Assembly: GCA_959020715.1 (NCBI GenBank)
Contig: CAUESV010000002.1
Span: forward strand, 124,001 to 188,000
Direction: 5' to 3'
DNA length: 64,000 nucleotides
Origin: an uncultured Collinsella sp.
Lineage (GTDB): Bacteria; Actinomycetota; Coriobacteriia; Coriobacteriales; Coriobacteriaceae
Shown here in pieces: positions 1 through 8,325 of the stretch (position 1 is its first letter; every line of letters starts with the position of its first letter). A program made the position numbers and the translations under genes. The notes under the pieces are model-generated. The model did not search any database. It worked only from the letters and a program-made list of their open reading frames with translations, and was not told where the DNA came from.

Positions 1-726
1 CCCGTTTCCGCCTACCTTCATGGCGCGTCCATGGTTAAGGTCGGCGTGTGCGTGTTCGCCCGCGCTCTTGCGAGCGCCGGCGATATCCCCGAGATCGTCG
101 GTTGGGTCGCCATCATCGACGCCGTCGTGACCATGCTCTTCGGCTTCCTCATGTACCTGCCCCAGAAGGATATGAAGCGCCTGCTCGCCTTCTCGACGAT
201 CGCGCAGCTCGCCTACGTGTTCTTTGGCCTGGGCCTCTCCGTGTTCGGAAGCCAGATGGCGTTTAACGGCGCCGTCGAGCACATCTTCAACCACGCGTTC
301 ACCAAGACCCTGTTCTTCCTCATCGCTGGCTCTCTCAGCTTCACGCTGGGAACCCGTATGCTGCCCAAGATCCAGGGCCTCATGAAGAAGTACCCGGTCA
401 CGGGCGTGGGCTTTGCGGTCGCCGCGACCGCTATCGCCGGCGTGCCCCCCATGAGCACGTTCTTTTCCAAGTTCCAGATCATTTCCGGTGGCTTCGCGGT
501 TGGTGCTACCAACACGGTCATCTTTGTCCTCGTGTGCGTCATGGTCGTCGAGACCGTCGCCACCTTCGCATGGTTCCTGCGTTGGATGGGTAAGGTCCTG
601 CCCGGTGAGCCGAGCGAGACCGTGGCCGCCGGCCAGCCCCTTCCGCGCGCCATGGCGTTCGTGTTCGTCGTCCTCATGATCATGGTCGTCGTCGCCGGTC
701 CTCTGTCCTCTAGTTGGATGGGTTAG
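1..726 (+). CDS. Hydrogenase-4 / FHL membrane subunit, antiporter-like (HyfB/HyfD-NuoL/M/N family), 5' end outside window
   Basis: Membrane subunit of a group 4 [NiFe] hydrogenase, expected to form part of the ion-translocating arm. The reading frame is open from base 1, so the true start lies to the left. The first visible residues, PVSAYLHGASMVKVGV, match the conserved segment of the NuoL/M/N and Mrp antiporter family (usually PVSAYLHSATMVKAG). About seven hydrophobic segments follow. The SAYLH Lys (MVK) and a later FNHAFTKTLFF segment are family landmarks. It is directly followed (10 nt) by hyfE with a GGAGGT ribosome site, so it belongs to the operon. I cannot decide between HyfB and HyfD because the N-terminal half is missing; a position next to HyfE slightly favours HyfD. 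Confidence 0.85.
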   Translation, partial: PVSAYLHGASMVKVGVCVFARALASAGDIPEIVGWVAIIDAVVTMLFGFLMYLPQKDMKRLLAFSTIAQLAYVFFGLGLSVFGSQMAFNGAVEHIFNHAFTKTLFFLIAGSLSFTLGTRMLPKIQGLMKKYPVTGVGFAVAATAIAGVPPMSTFFSKFQIISGGFAVGATNTVIFVLVCVMVVETVATFAWFLRWMGKVLPGEPSETVAAGQPLPRAMAFVFVVLMIMVVVAGPLSSSWMG

Positions 727-736
727 GAGGTAGGAC

Positions 737-1390
737 ATGGGTTATTCGTTAGTCAATATCCTGGGCGGTCTTCTGATCGTGACCTCCACCATGGTGGTCG
801 TCTCGAAGACCATCCCGTCCGCCATCAAGTGGTACGCGATCCAGTCGGTTGTCCTGGTGGGCGTGCTGCTCACCCTGGGCCTCACCACCGGTGCCACCGA
901 GCTTCTCATGTGGGCCGCGTCGGCCTTCGTCACCAAGGTGATCCTCGTTCCGTTCATTCTCAACCGTGCCTACAAGAAGATGGGTTCGCCTGCCGATAGC
1001 ACGCTGACCTCCTCCATCAAGCCGGCCTGGACCATCATCCTCACCGGTCTGGAGGTGGCCGTCTGCTTCGCGGTGGTCACGCGCCTGAGCCTGCCCACCG
1101 CCGAGGTGGCCACTCCGGCCCTCGCCATCAGCTTCGCGCACTTCTTCGTCGGCCTCACGTGCATCATCTCCCAGCGCAACATCCTCAAGCAGATCTTCGG
1201 GTACTGCCTTATGGAGAACGGTAGCCACGTGACGCTCGCTCTGCTCGCGCCTACGGCCCCCGAGATCATCGAGATCGGCATCGCCACCGACGCCATCTTC
1301 GCCGTCATCATCATGTCCGCCGTCGTCGTGAGGATTTGGAACGACACCAAGTCGCTCGACTCCCACGACCTGACCGAATTGAAGGGGTAG
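737..1390 (+). CDS. hyfE: Hydrogenase-4 component E (HyfE-like)
   Basis: Small integral membrane subunit of 217 aa of the formate hydrogenlyase / hydrogenase-4 complex. The length and a run of six to seven hydrophobic helices fit HyfE, whose second half resembles NuoK. A strong ribosome site (AGGAGGT) lies 8 nt before the ATG. The stop is followed after 3 nt by hyfF, so translation is probably coupled. The identity rests on operon position plus hydrophobic pattern rather than on a catalytic motif. Confidence 0.82.
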   Translation: MGYSLVNILGGLLIVTSTMVVVSKTIPSAIKWYAIQSVVLVGVLLTLGLTTGATELLMWAASAFVTKVILVPFILNRAYKKMGSPADSTLTSSIKPAWTIILTGLEVAVCFAVVTRLSLPTAEVATPALAISFAHFFVGLTCIISQRNILKQIFGYCLMENGSHVTLALLAPTAPEIIEIGIATDAIFAVIIMSAVVVRIWNDTKSLDSHDLTELKG

Positions 1391-1393
1391 GCC

Positions 1394-2959
1394 ATGGATG
1401 TTTCAATGCTGACGGTCGCCCTGCTCGCTTGTCCTCTCGTGTTCTCCCTGATTATGGCTGCGCTCCCCAAGACGACGTCCTACAACGTCTTCGCGGGGCT
1501 CAACACCATCTCCGTCGCGGCGACCCTTGTCCTTTCGGTCGTCACCGCGGGAACCATGCTCTCGAGCGGGCAGAATATCGACGCTTTGGGCCTGTGGCTC
1601 CATCTCGATTCGCTCTCGTCGATCTTCGTCCTTCTGGTAGGCATCATCGGGTTCATCACCGGCGTGTACTCCATCTCCTATATCAAGATCGATATCGAGG
1701 AGAAGACCATGCCGGCCGAGCGCACCAAGCAGTACTACGCGCTGTTCAGCCTGTTCGTCTTCACGATGCTGCTCGCCTGCCTGTCCAACAACATCATCCT
1801 CACCTGGGCGGCGGTCGAGGCCACTACGCTGTCGACCGTGTTCCTCGTGGGCATCTACAAGAACAAGCAGGCGCTCGAGGCGTCTTGGAAGTACGCGATG
1901 GTCTGCACCGCCGGTGTGGCCTTCGGCCTGTTCGGCACGCTGCTCATCTACGCGAACGCCGCCGATATCATGCCCAACGCGCATGAGGCCGCCTTCCTCA
2001 CCTCCATCATGCCCTACGCCGACCAGTTCGACCCGATGCTCGTGCGCCTCGCCTTTGCGTTTATCGTGATCGGCTTTGGCACCAAGGCCGGCCTGTTCCC
2101 CATGCACACCTGGCTGCCCGACGCGCACTCCCAGGCTCCGAGCCCGGTCTCCGCGCTGCTCTCGGGCGTGCTGCTCAAGTGCGCCATGCTGGTGATCATC
2201 CGCTTCTACTCCCTGTCCATCATCACGGTGGGCGACACCTATCCGCGAACGCTCCTGCTCATCCTGGGCACGCTGTCCATCCTGGTGGCTGCCCTGTGCA
2301 TCTTCAAGCAGGACGATATCAAGCGCCGCTTCGCGTACTCCTCCGTCGACAACGTCGGCGTGGTCGCGCTGTGCCTGGGTATCGGTGGCCCGCTCGGTAT
2401 CGCCGCCTGCCTGCTGCACTGCATCTTCCACGGCTTCACGAAGGCGCTCGCCTTCTGCATGGCCGGTAACATCCAGCACATCTACCACACCCGCGACCTG
2501 AACAAGATCAAGGGCGTCGTCGAGATCGCTCCCGTCACGGCAGCGCTCACCATCATCGCCCTGCTCGCGCTCGCCGCCTTCCCGCCGTTCGCCCTGTTCA
2601 TCTCCGAGTTCCTCACCTTCGTGGCCGGCGTTCAGTCCGGTCCCATCTGGGTGGTCGTGCTCGTGGCCATCGGCCTCACCGGCGTGTACTTCGCCCTTAC
2701 CGGCATCGCGCTCAAGTCCATCTTCGGCAAGGCGCCCGAGGGCATGAAGCGCCACGAGGTGCCCGCCCTCATGATCATCCCCGAGATCGCCCTCGCGATC
2801 GTGGTCATGTGGTTCGGTATCGCCACCCCGGTCGCCATCACGAGCGGCGTCGAGGATGCAACGTCCGTCGTTTTGAACCAGAGCGTCGAAGAGCTCCACG
2901 AGGCCCCTCTCTACCGCATGGTGTTCAGTTCCCAGACCAAGACAAGTGAGGTGAATTAG
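1394..2959 (+). CDS. hyfF: Hydrogenase-4 component F (HyfF-like), antiporter-type proton channel subunit
   Basis: 521-aa polytopic membrane protein of the NuoL/M/N family. The diagnostic segment FPMHTWLPDAHSQAPSPVSA, about residue 240, is followed by a conserved Lys (LLKCAML), and the Lys/His residues of the half-channels are retained. About 14 helices are expected. It starts 3 nt after hyfE and ends 4 nt before hyfG. In such complexes this subunit couples electron transfer to ion translocation. The HyfF versus HyfB or HyfD name is assigned from its place between hyfE and the large subunit gene. Confidence 0.85.
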   Translation: MDVSMLTVALLACPLVFSLIMAALPKTTSYNVFAGLNTISVAATLVLSVVTAGTMLSSGQNIDALGLWLHLDSLSSIFVLLVGIIGFITGVYSISYIKIDIEEKTMPAERTKQYYALFSLFVFTMLLACLSNNIILTWAAVEATTLSTVFLVGIYKNKQALEASWKYAMVCTAGVAFGLFGTLLIYANAADIMPNAHEAAFLTSIMPYADQFDPMLVRLAFAFIVIGFGTKAGLFPMHTWLPDAHSQAPSPVSALLSGVLLKCAMLVIIRFYSLSIITVGDTYPRTLLLILGTLSILVAALCIFKQDDIKRRFAYSSVDNVGVVALCLGIGGPLGIAACLLHCIFHGFTKALAFCMAGNIQHIYHTRDLNKIKGVVEIAPVTAALTIIALLALAAFPPFALFISEFLTFVAGVQSGPIWVVVLVAIGLTGVYFALTGIALKSIFGKAPEGMKRHEVPALMIIPEIALAIVVMWFGIATPVAITSGVEDATSVVLNQSVEELHEAPLYRMVFSSQTKTSEVN

Positions 2960-2963
2960 CACC

Positions 2964-4736
2964 ATGGCAGAACCTGAAAAGAAGGACTACGCTCGTCGCT
3001 GCGAAAGCCACGTCGAGGCCCTGCGTGCTGCAGTGCCGGGCGCTATCGAGAAGGTCGAATGGCAGTGCGAGGACCAGCTGACGATCACCGTCAAGCTGGA
3101 CCGTCTGCCCGAGGCCGTCCACTACCTGTATTACGAGCGCTACGGCTGGATCCCCGTGATCATCGGCAACGACGAGCGCAGCCTGTGCGGCCGTTACGCC
3201 GTGTACTACGTCATCTCCATGGAGGGGGAGGACCCCGGCTGGGTGACCGTGCGCACCGAGGTCGATCCCGCCAAGATGACGTTCCCGTCCGTGACGCCGT
3301 TCGTCCCCGCCTGCGTGTGGGGCGAGCGCGAGCTTCGCGACATGTTCGGCCTGATCCCCGAGGGTCTGCCCGACCGTCGCCGCCTGGTGCTTCCCGATGA
3401 CTGGCCCAGCGGTCTGTACCCGCTGCGCAAGGACTCCATGGACTACCGCTTCCGTCCCGCTCCCGCGAGCGACATGGAAAACTACGAGTTCTTGGCCGAT
3501 ACCAAGGGCAAGGAGACGACGCTTGTCCCCATGGGCCCGCTGCACATCACCTCCGACGAGCCCGGCCACTTCCGCCTGTTCGTGGAGGGCGAGACGATCG
3601 TCGATGCCGACTACCGCCTGTTCTACGTGCATCGCGGTATGGAGAAGGTCGCCGAGACGCGCCTGAACTATGATGCCGTGACGTTCCTTGCCGACCGTAT
3701 CTGCGGTATCTGCGGCTGCGCCCACTCGGTGGCCTACGCCGAGGCTGTCGAGCGCGCCCAGGGCATTCACGTCCCGCCGCGCGCGCAGTACATCCGCGCC
3801 ATCATGCTCGAGGTCGAGCGCCTGCACTCGCACCTGCTCAACATTGGCCTCGCATCGCACTACACCGGCTTCGATTCCGGCTTCCAGCAGTTCTTCCGCG
3901 TTCGCGAGAAGTCCATGGACCTGGCCGAGAAACTCTCCGGCCACCGCAAGACCTACGGCCTCAATGTGATCGGTGGCGTGCGTCGCGACATCTTGGCCGA
4001 GCAGAAACTCTCCACGCTCACGACCATCCACCAGCTGCGCTCCGAGGTCCAGGAGCTCGTCGACGTTTTGCTCTCCACGCCCAACTTTATTGAGCGCACG
4101 AGCGGCATCGGCATTCTCGACCGTAAGATCGCCCGCGACTTTTCGCCGGTCGGCCCGCTCATGCGTGGTTCGGGCTATGCCCGCGACGTGCGCTTCGACC
4201 ATCCCTTCGACGGCTACGCCGATCCGGACGTCATGAAGATGCATGCCGCCACGGCCGACACCTGCGACGCCTTCGGCCGTACCGCCGTGCGTATCCAGGA
4301 GGTCTACGATTCGATCGACATGATCGAGACCATGCTCGAGAACTGCCCGTCGGGCCCCATCCTCACCACGGATTGGGAGTACACCCCGCACAAGTACGCC
4401 ATCGGCGCCACCGAGGCTCCGCGCGGCGAGGACGTGCACTGGGCCATGCTCGGCAATAACCAGAAGTGCTACCGCTGGCGCGCCAAGGCCGCCACGTACA
4501 GCAACTGGCCGGTCCTGCGCTACATGTTCCGCGGCAACACCGTGGGCGACGCGGCGCTGATCGTCGGCTCGCTCGACCCGTGCTACTCCTGCACCGACCG
4601 CGTAACGGTGACCGATGTCGCCGCCAAGCGCGACCACGTGCTCGACAAGGAGCAGTTCGAGAACGTCTGGCGCGACAAGTCGCCGCTTGCGGGCGAGGGC
4701 ACCATGGCCGCTCCGCTCGATGAGGAGGCGCTCTAA
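2964..4736 (+). CDS. hyfG: Hydrogenase-4 / FHL large subunit (HyfG/HycE), NuoC-NuoD fusion
   Basis: Catalytic [NiFe] subunit of 590 aa. Roughly the first 170 residues are a NuoC-like 30-kDa domain and the rest is NuoD-like. Both nickel-binding cysteine pairs are visible: RICGICGCAHS with C247 and C250, and LDPCYSCTDR with C540 and C543. The protein continues about 45 residues after the last pair, consistent with a C-terminal extension removed by the HycI protease encoded downstream. It evolves H2 from electrons passed by HyfH and HyfI. All four metal ligands are Cys, with no in-frame TGA, so this is not a selenocysteine hydrogenase. Confidence 0.93.
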   Translation: MAEPEKKDYARRCESHVEALRAAVPGAIEKVEWQCEDQLTITVKLDRLPEAVHYLYYERYGWIPVIIGNDERSLCGRYAVYYVISMEGEDPGWVTVRTEVDPAKMTFPSVTPFVPACVWGERELRDMFGLIPEGLPDRRRLVLPDDWPSGLYPLRKDSMDYRFRPAPASDMENYEFLADTKGKETTLVPMGPLHITSDEPGHFRLFVEGETIVDADYRLFYVHRGMEKVAETRLNYDAVTFLADRICGICGCAHSVAYAEAVERAQGIHVPPRAQYIRAIMLEVERLHSHLLNIGLASHYTGFDSGFQQFFRVREKSMDLAEKLSGHRKTYGLNVIGGVRRDILAEQKLSTLTTIHQLRSEVQELVDVLLSTPNFIERTSGIGILDRKIARDFSPVGPLMRGSGYARDVRFDHPFDGYADPDVMKMHAATADTCDAFGRTAVRIQEVYDSIDMIETMLENCPSGPILTTDWEYTPHKYAIGATEAPRGEDVHWAMLGNNQKCYRWRAKAATYSNWPVLRYMFRGNTVGDAALIVGSLDPCYSCTDRVTVTDVAAKRDHVLDKEQFENVWRDKSPLAGEGTMAAPLDEEAL

Positions 4737-4737
4737 T

Positions 4738-5454
4738 ATGCTGAAGCTTTGGAAGGTCAACGCCAAGGCCGGCGACGCGACGGTCAAGTACCCGTTTGCG
4801 CCGTTCCCCACCAACAAGGACATGCGCGGCAAGCCCGAGCACAATGCCGAGCTCTGCATCGCCTGCGGTGCCTGCGGCGTGGCGTGCCCGGCCGATGCCA
4901 TTCGCATGGACACCGACCTTGCGGCCGATACCATTACCTGGTCGATCGACTACGGCCGCTGCATCTTTTGCGGCCGCTGTGAGGAAGCCTGCCCCATGGA
5001 GGCCATCAAGCTCACCGAGGAGTTTGAGCTGGCCGTCATGAGCAAGGACGACCTTACCAGCAAGAGCGTCTATACGCTCGAGCACTGCTCGCGTTGCGGC
5101 AAGCCGTTTGCCCCGCACAAGGAGATCGACTACGCTAAGCGCCTGCTGCAAAAGGCCGGCGGCATGGAGGCCGAGCAGGCTGCCCGTACCGTCGGTATGT
5201 GCCAGGAGTGCAAGCGCGAGCTCGACGCCCTGCGCGCCGCCTCGGCCGTAAAGACCGGCAACGCTGCCGGCATGGCTGCCAACGAGACGCTCGCGTCCGG
5301 CGAGCCCCAGGGCCCCGGCATGGAGTATCTGGGCGGCCACGGCGTGAACCCGGAGTATATCGACCGCGAGCTCAACCCCGATGCGCCCGAGATTCCCGCC
5401 GGTCCTGCACCGGTCGAGGGCATCATCATGGATTTTGATACGAAGGAGGAGTAA
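4738..5454 (+). CDS. hyfH: Hydrogenase-4 / FHL iron-sulfur subunit (HyfH/HycF) with two [4Fe-4S] motifs
   Basis: Electron-transfer subunit of 238 aa of the NuoI type. Two classical 2[4Fe-4S] ferredoxin motifs are present: CIACGACGVACP near residue 40 and CIFCGRCEEACP near residue 80. The ATG at 4738 lies one base after the hyfG stop; a longer frame from 4615 would run back into hyfG and is rejected. Beyond the ferredoxin core are two more CxxC pairs (CSRC about residue 120, CQEC about residue 155) and an acidic Pro-rich tail. That makes a zinc-ribbon-like addition seen in HycF-type proteins. It links the formate dehydrogenase module to the hydrogenase. Confidence 0.9.
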   Translation: MLKLWKVNAKAGDATVKYPFAPFPTNKDMRGKPEHNAELCIACGACGVACPADAIRMDTDLAADTITWSIDYGRCIFCGRCEEACPMEAIKLTEEFELAVMSKDDLTSKSVYTLEHCSRCGKPFAPHKEIDYAKRLLQKAGGMEAEQAARTVGMCQECKRELDALRAASAVKTGNAAGMAANETLASGEPQGPGMEYLGGHGVNPEYIDRELNPDAPEIPAGPAPVEGIIMDFDTKEE

Positions 5455-5456
5455 CC

Positions 5457-6239
5457 ATGGCCGAACCCACGCTTTTGCCCGAGCGGCTTCAGTACCGCCC
5501 GACCAAGATCGAGCTCGACGAGAGCATCGAGAAGGCCAAGGCGACCCTTCTTAAGAAGATCAAGCGCTCGGTGTACGTCTACCGTGTTGACTGCGGCGGC
5601 TGCAACGGCTGCGAGATTGAGATCTTCGGTTCCATCACGCCCGTCTTCGACGTCGAGCGCTTTGGCATCAAGGTCGTGCCTTCGCCCCGTCACGCCGATG
5701 TGCTGCTGTACACCGGTGCCGTGACGCGTGCCATGCGCATGCCGGCCCTGCGCGCCTTTGAGGCCGCACCCGATCCCAAGATCGTGGTGTCCTATGGCGC
5801 GTGCGGCTGCACCGGCGGCATCTTCTACGACAACTACTGCGTTTGGGGCGGCACGGATAAGATTCTGCCGGTCGATGTCTACATCCCCGGCTGCCCGCCC
5901 AGCCCTGCGCAGACCATCTATGGCTTTGCCATGGCGCTCGGTCTGCTGGACCAAAAGCTCCATGCCGAGACCACGGTGGAGGCCGCCGGCGAGCAGGCCG
6001 ATATCCTGCACCCCGGCGTGCCGTACAAGCTGCGCGTTGCCATCGAGCGCGAGGCTCGCGACATGAGCGGCTACCGTTACGGCCGCGACCTGGCCAACGA
6101 ATTTATGGATACGCTCGAGGGCGCGCCCAAGGGCGATATCCGCGGTGCCATGGCGCTGCTTATCGACAAGCAGGACGATCCGCGCCGCGTCGAGGTGTAC
6201 TCGGCGCTGCAGGATCTGGTGCTGGCCGGAGGTCGATAG
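5457..6239 (+). CDS. hyfI: Hydrogenase-4 / FHL small subunit (HyfI/HycG), NuoB family
   Basis: 260-aa small subunit carrying the proximal [4Fe-4S] cluster. Cysteine motifs of the NuoB family are visible: CGGCNGCE at C46, C49 and C52, then YGACGCTGG and IPGCPPSP further on. The ATG follows the hyfH stop by 2 nt, with GGAGGAG inside the end of hyfH as ribosome site. The tail after the GCPPSP motif (about 100 residues) is longer than in minimal NuoB proteins. It pairs with the large subunit HyfG. Confidence 0.92.
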   Translation: MAEPTLLPERLQYRPTKIELDESIEKAKATLLKKIKRSVYVYRVDCGGCNGCEIEIFGSITPVFDVERFGIKVVPSPRHADVLLYTGAVTRAMRMPALRAFEAAPDPKIVVSYGACGCTGGIFYDNYCVWGGTDKILPVDVYIPGCPPSPAQTIYGFAMALGLLDQKLHAETTVEAAGEQADILHPGVPYKLRVAIEREARDMSGYRYGRDLANEFMDTLEGAPKGDIRGAMALLIDKQDDPRRVEVYSALQDLVLAGGR

Positions 6240-6821
6240 ATGGAGCTCACGGACCGCTCTGGTTACTTTGCGGGCCCCGGTATGCTCGGCGGCTCCTTTG
6301 GCGATGCCTCGCGCGCAAGCGACGAGGCTGCCAAGGGCGTCGCCGACCCCTGCCTGGTCCACACGCCCGATCAGGTGGTCTTTTACGAGCTCACGCGTAA
6401 ATTTGTGGAGACCGAGGAAGACGTTCCCCAGGAGGCCTGCGACGTGCTGTACTACACGCTCGCCGTGGGCCACCACACCGGCGTGCTCGATTGCTTTGAG
6501 CCGCGCCTGTCGGTGCCGGTGGATGTGTTCTATTCGCTCGTCGACGCGCTGCCGGAGGGGGAGGCCCGGACTAAGTTCGAGGCCATCCGCTCCTTTGGCG
6601 AGTGCCAGCTCGACAAGGCGGCGGTGCCGTCGCTGCTCGAGGCCTGCGATGCGCTGCTCGACGAGCGCGGTTTTCGCGGGTCGGCCAAGGCCGGCATCTC
6701 GGTGTTCGACGATGACTTTGGCCTGCATGCCCAGCAGGTCGCGTTCTTAATGAAGTTCCGCGATTTGGTGGAGCGCGTGCGCGATGTTTCGGGCGTGTAT
6801 CTGACGGGAAGGTTGCAGTAA
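6240..6821 (+). CDS. hycH: Formate hydrogenlyase maturation protein HycH-like
   Basis: 193-aa soluble protein starting immediately after the hyfI stop and overlapping the hycI start by one base. The segment CDVLYYTLAVGHHTGVLDCF and the gene order small subunit - HycH - HycI match the E. coli hyc operon, where HycH helps assemble hydrogenase 3. No enzyme motif is visible, and its exact role is not defined in the family. The first 30 residues are variable. Confidence comes mainly from position and the HH-G-LDCF signature. Confidence 0.8.
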   Translation: MELTDRSGYFAGPGMLGGSFGDASRASDEAAKGVADPCLVHTPDQVVFYELTRKFVETEEDVPQEACDVLYYTLAVGHHTGVLDCFEPRLSVPVDVFYSLVDALPEGEARTKFEAIRSFGECQLDKAAVPSLLEACDALLDERGFRGSAKAGISVFDDDFGLHAQQVAFLMKFRDLVERVRDVSGVYLTGRLQ

Positions 6822-7324
6822 TGGGTCGCGTTGTGGATGGACGTGTGAACGGCGCCCCGTTTGCGGGTATCGTGCTCACGGCGGGAAGCGTGCTGCGTGC
6901 CGACGATGCCGCCGGCCCCGTGCTCTCCAAAAAGATGGAGGACGCGCCCATCGCCGGTTGGTACACCATCGACGGCGGGCAAACGCCCGAGGACGACATC
7001 ATCGAGGTTAAGCGTGAGCGTCCGCCGCGTTTGGTTTTGGTCGATGCCGCCGACATGGCGCTGCCCGTCGGCGCCATCCGCTTGCTCGACAAACGTGACG
7101 TGGCCCGCAAGTCGATGTTCACCACGCATTCGCTCCCTTTGTCGATTCTGATCGAGGAAATCGAGCAATCGTGCGAAGATATCGTCTTCATAGGGATTCA
7201 GCCGGGCGATACGGAGTTTTACAACCCTATGTCCCCGGAGGTCTTTGACGCCGTCGACGCCGTGTACGACGCCGTGGCCGCCAACGACTTTTCCCACTTT
7301 GTCCGCTTGGGGCAAGAGCAATAG
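6821..7324 (+). CDS. hycI: Hydrogenase maturation protease HycI (peptidase family M52)
   Basis: 167-aa endopeptidase expected to remove the C-terminal extension of HyfG after nickel insertion. Family landmarks are visible: the N-terminal strand IVLTAGSVLRADDAAGP (nickel-sensing Asp), VDAADMALPVG around residue 75 (second Asp) and FTTHSLPLS (His) near residue 100. The C-terminal FIGIQPGDTEFYNPMSPEV is characteristic of HycI rather than HyaD/HybD. The ATG overlaps hycH by one base. It is the last clear gene of the hydrogenase unit before the formate channel. Confidence 0.92.
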   Translation: MGRVVDGRVNGAPFAGIVLTAGSVLRADDAAGPVLSKKMEDAPIAGWYTIDGGQTPEDDIIEVKRERPPRLVLVDAADMALPVGAIRLLDKRDVARKSMFTTHSLPLSILIEEIEQSCEDIVFIGIQPGDTEFYNPMSPEVFDAVDAVYDAVAANDFSHFVRLGQEQ

Positions 7325-7363
7325 GAGCGCTTGTCCCTGCTGATTAGGAAAGAAGTGATTGAC

Positions 7364-8203
7364 ATGGCAGATTCCAAGGCAGAATATCCCGCTCCCGATT
7401 GCCTGGCGCCCGCCGCGATCGAGGCCAAGACCGAGACCGCCGGCGTGACCAAGGCTAACCTGCCGGTCGCTAAGGCCTTTCTGTTGGCAATGTTCGCCGG
7501 CGCGTTTATCGCCTTCGGCGGCCTGTTCTTTACGGTGTTTTTGAGCGATAGCACGCTGGGCTGGGGCGCCCAGCGCGTCGTGGGCGGTCTGTGCTTTTGC
7601 CTGGGCCTGGTGCTGGTGCTGGTGTGCGGCGCCGAGCTGTTTACCGGTAATTCGCTCATGGTCTGCGCGCTCAAGAGCAAAAAGATCACCCTGGTCCAGA
7701 TGCTCAAGGCTTGGATCCTCGTGTGGCTTGGTAACTTTGTCGGTGCCCTGTTCATCGTCTTTTTGGTGTACATGGCCGGCATTTACAAGCTCAACGGCGA
7801 GGCGGTCGCCAATTCTATGGTGAGCGTCGCCGCTGGCAAGGTGACGGTCGACTGGGTGACGATCTTCTTCCGCGGTATCCTGTGCAACATCTTTGTGTGC
7901 CTGGCCGTGTGGATCGGTACCGCCGGCAAGACCGTGGTCGATAAGGTTGTGGGCATTTTGCTGCCCATCGCTGCCTTTGTGGCCTGCGGTTTTGAACACT
8001 GTGTCGCCAACATGTACTTTTTGCCCATGGGTGCCGTGATGCACGCGTGCGGCTATGGTGCCGACGTCGCCGGCGCCGATGCGCTCAACGCTGCGGGCAT
8101 TGCGTTTAACCTGTCCGCTGCCACGCTGGGCAACATCGTGGGCGGCGCGGTTCTGGTCGCGCTCGGCTACTGGTTTATCTACGCCAAGAAGTCCGAGGCG
8201 TAA
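7364..8203 (+). CDS. focA: Formate/nitrite transporter family channel (FocA/FdhC-like)
   Basis: 279-aa integral membrane protein of the FNT family with six hydrophobic helices. Family elements are visible: FAGAFIAFGG in helix 1, CGAELFTGNSLM in helix 2, WLGNFVGA in helix 3 and ACGFEHCVANMYF in helix 5. It should pass formate (and perhaps related anions) across the membrane to feed the lyase. The ATG at 7364 is preferred to the track start at 7331 because an AGGAAAG ribosome site lies upstream and the extra residues are not conserved. The 39-nt gap from hycI suggests cotranscription; a terminator follows at 8226. Confidence 0.9.
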   Translation: MADSKAEYPAPDCLAPAAIEAKTETAGVTKANLPVAKAFLLAMFAGAFIAFGGLFFTVFLSDSTLGWGAQRVVGGLCFCLGLVLVLVCGAELFTGNSLMVCALKSKKITLVQMLKAWILVWLGNFVGALFIVFLVYMAGIYKLNGEAVANSMVSVAAGKVTVDWVTIFFRGILCNIFVCLAVWIGTAGKTVVDKVVGILLPIAAFVACGFEHCVANMYFLPMGAVMHACGYGADVAGADALNAAGIAFNLSAATLGNIVGGAVLVALGYWFIYAKKSEA

Positions 8204-8225
8204 GGTACCGTCTGTTTGACGTTGG

Positions 8226-8261
8226 GCCTCCCGCGGGGCGATGCCGTGCGGGAGGCTTTTT
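8226..8261 (+). terminator. Rho-independent terminator after focA
   Basis: GCCTCCCGC at 8226-8234 pairs with GCGGGAGGC at 8248-8256 and is followed by TTTTT. It ends the hydrogenase-focA transcript or attenuates read-through into the molybdopterin enzyme gene. Confidence 0.85.
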
Positions 8262-8325
8262 GGGTCTGGGGCCCGTTGCCGGGCTTTTGGCCTGTTGTGT
8301 TTTGCTGATGAAAGGGGTAATCGAG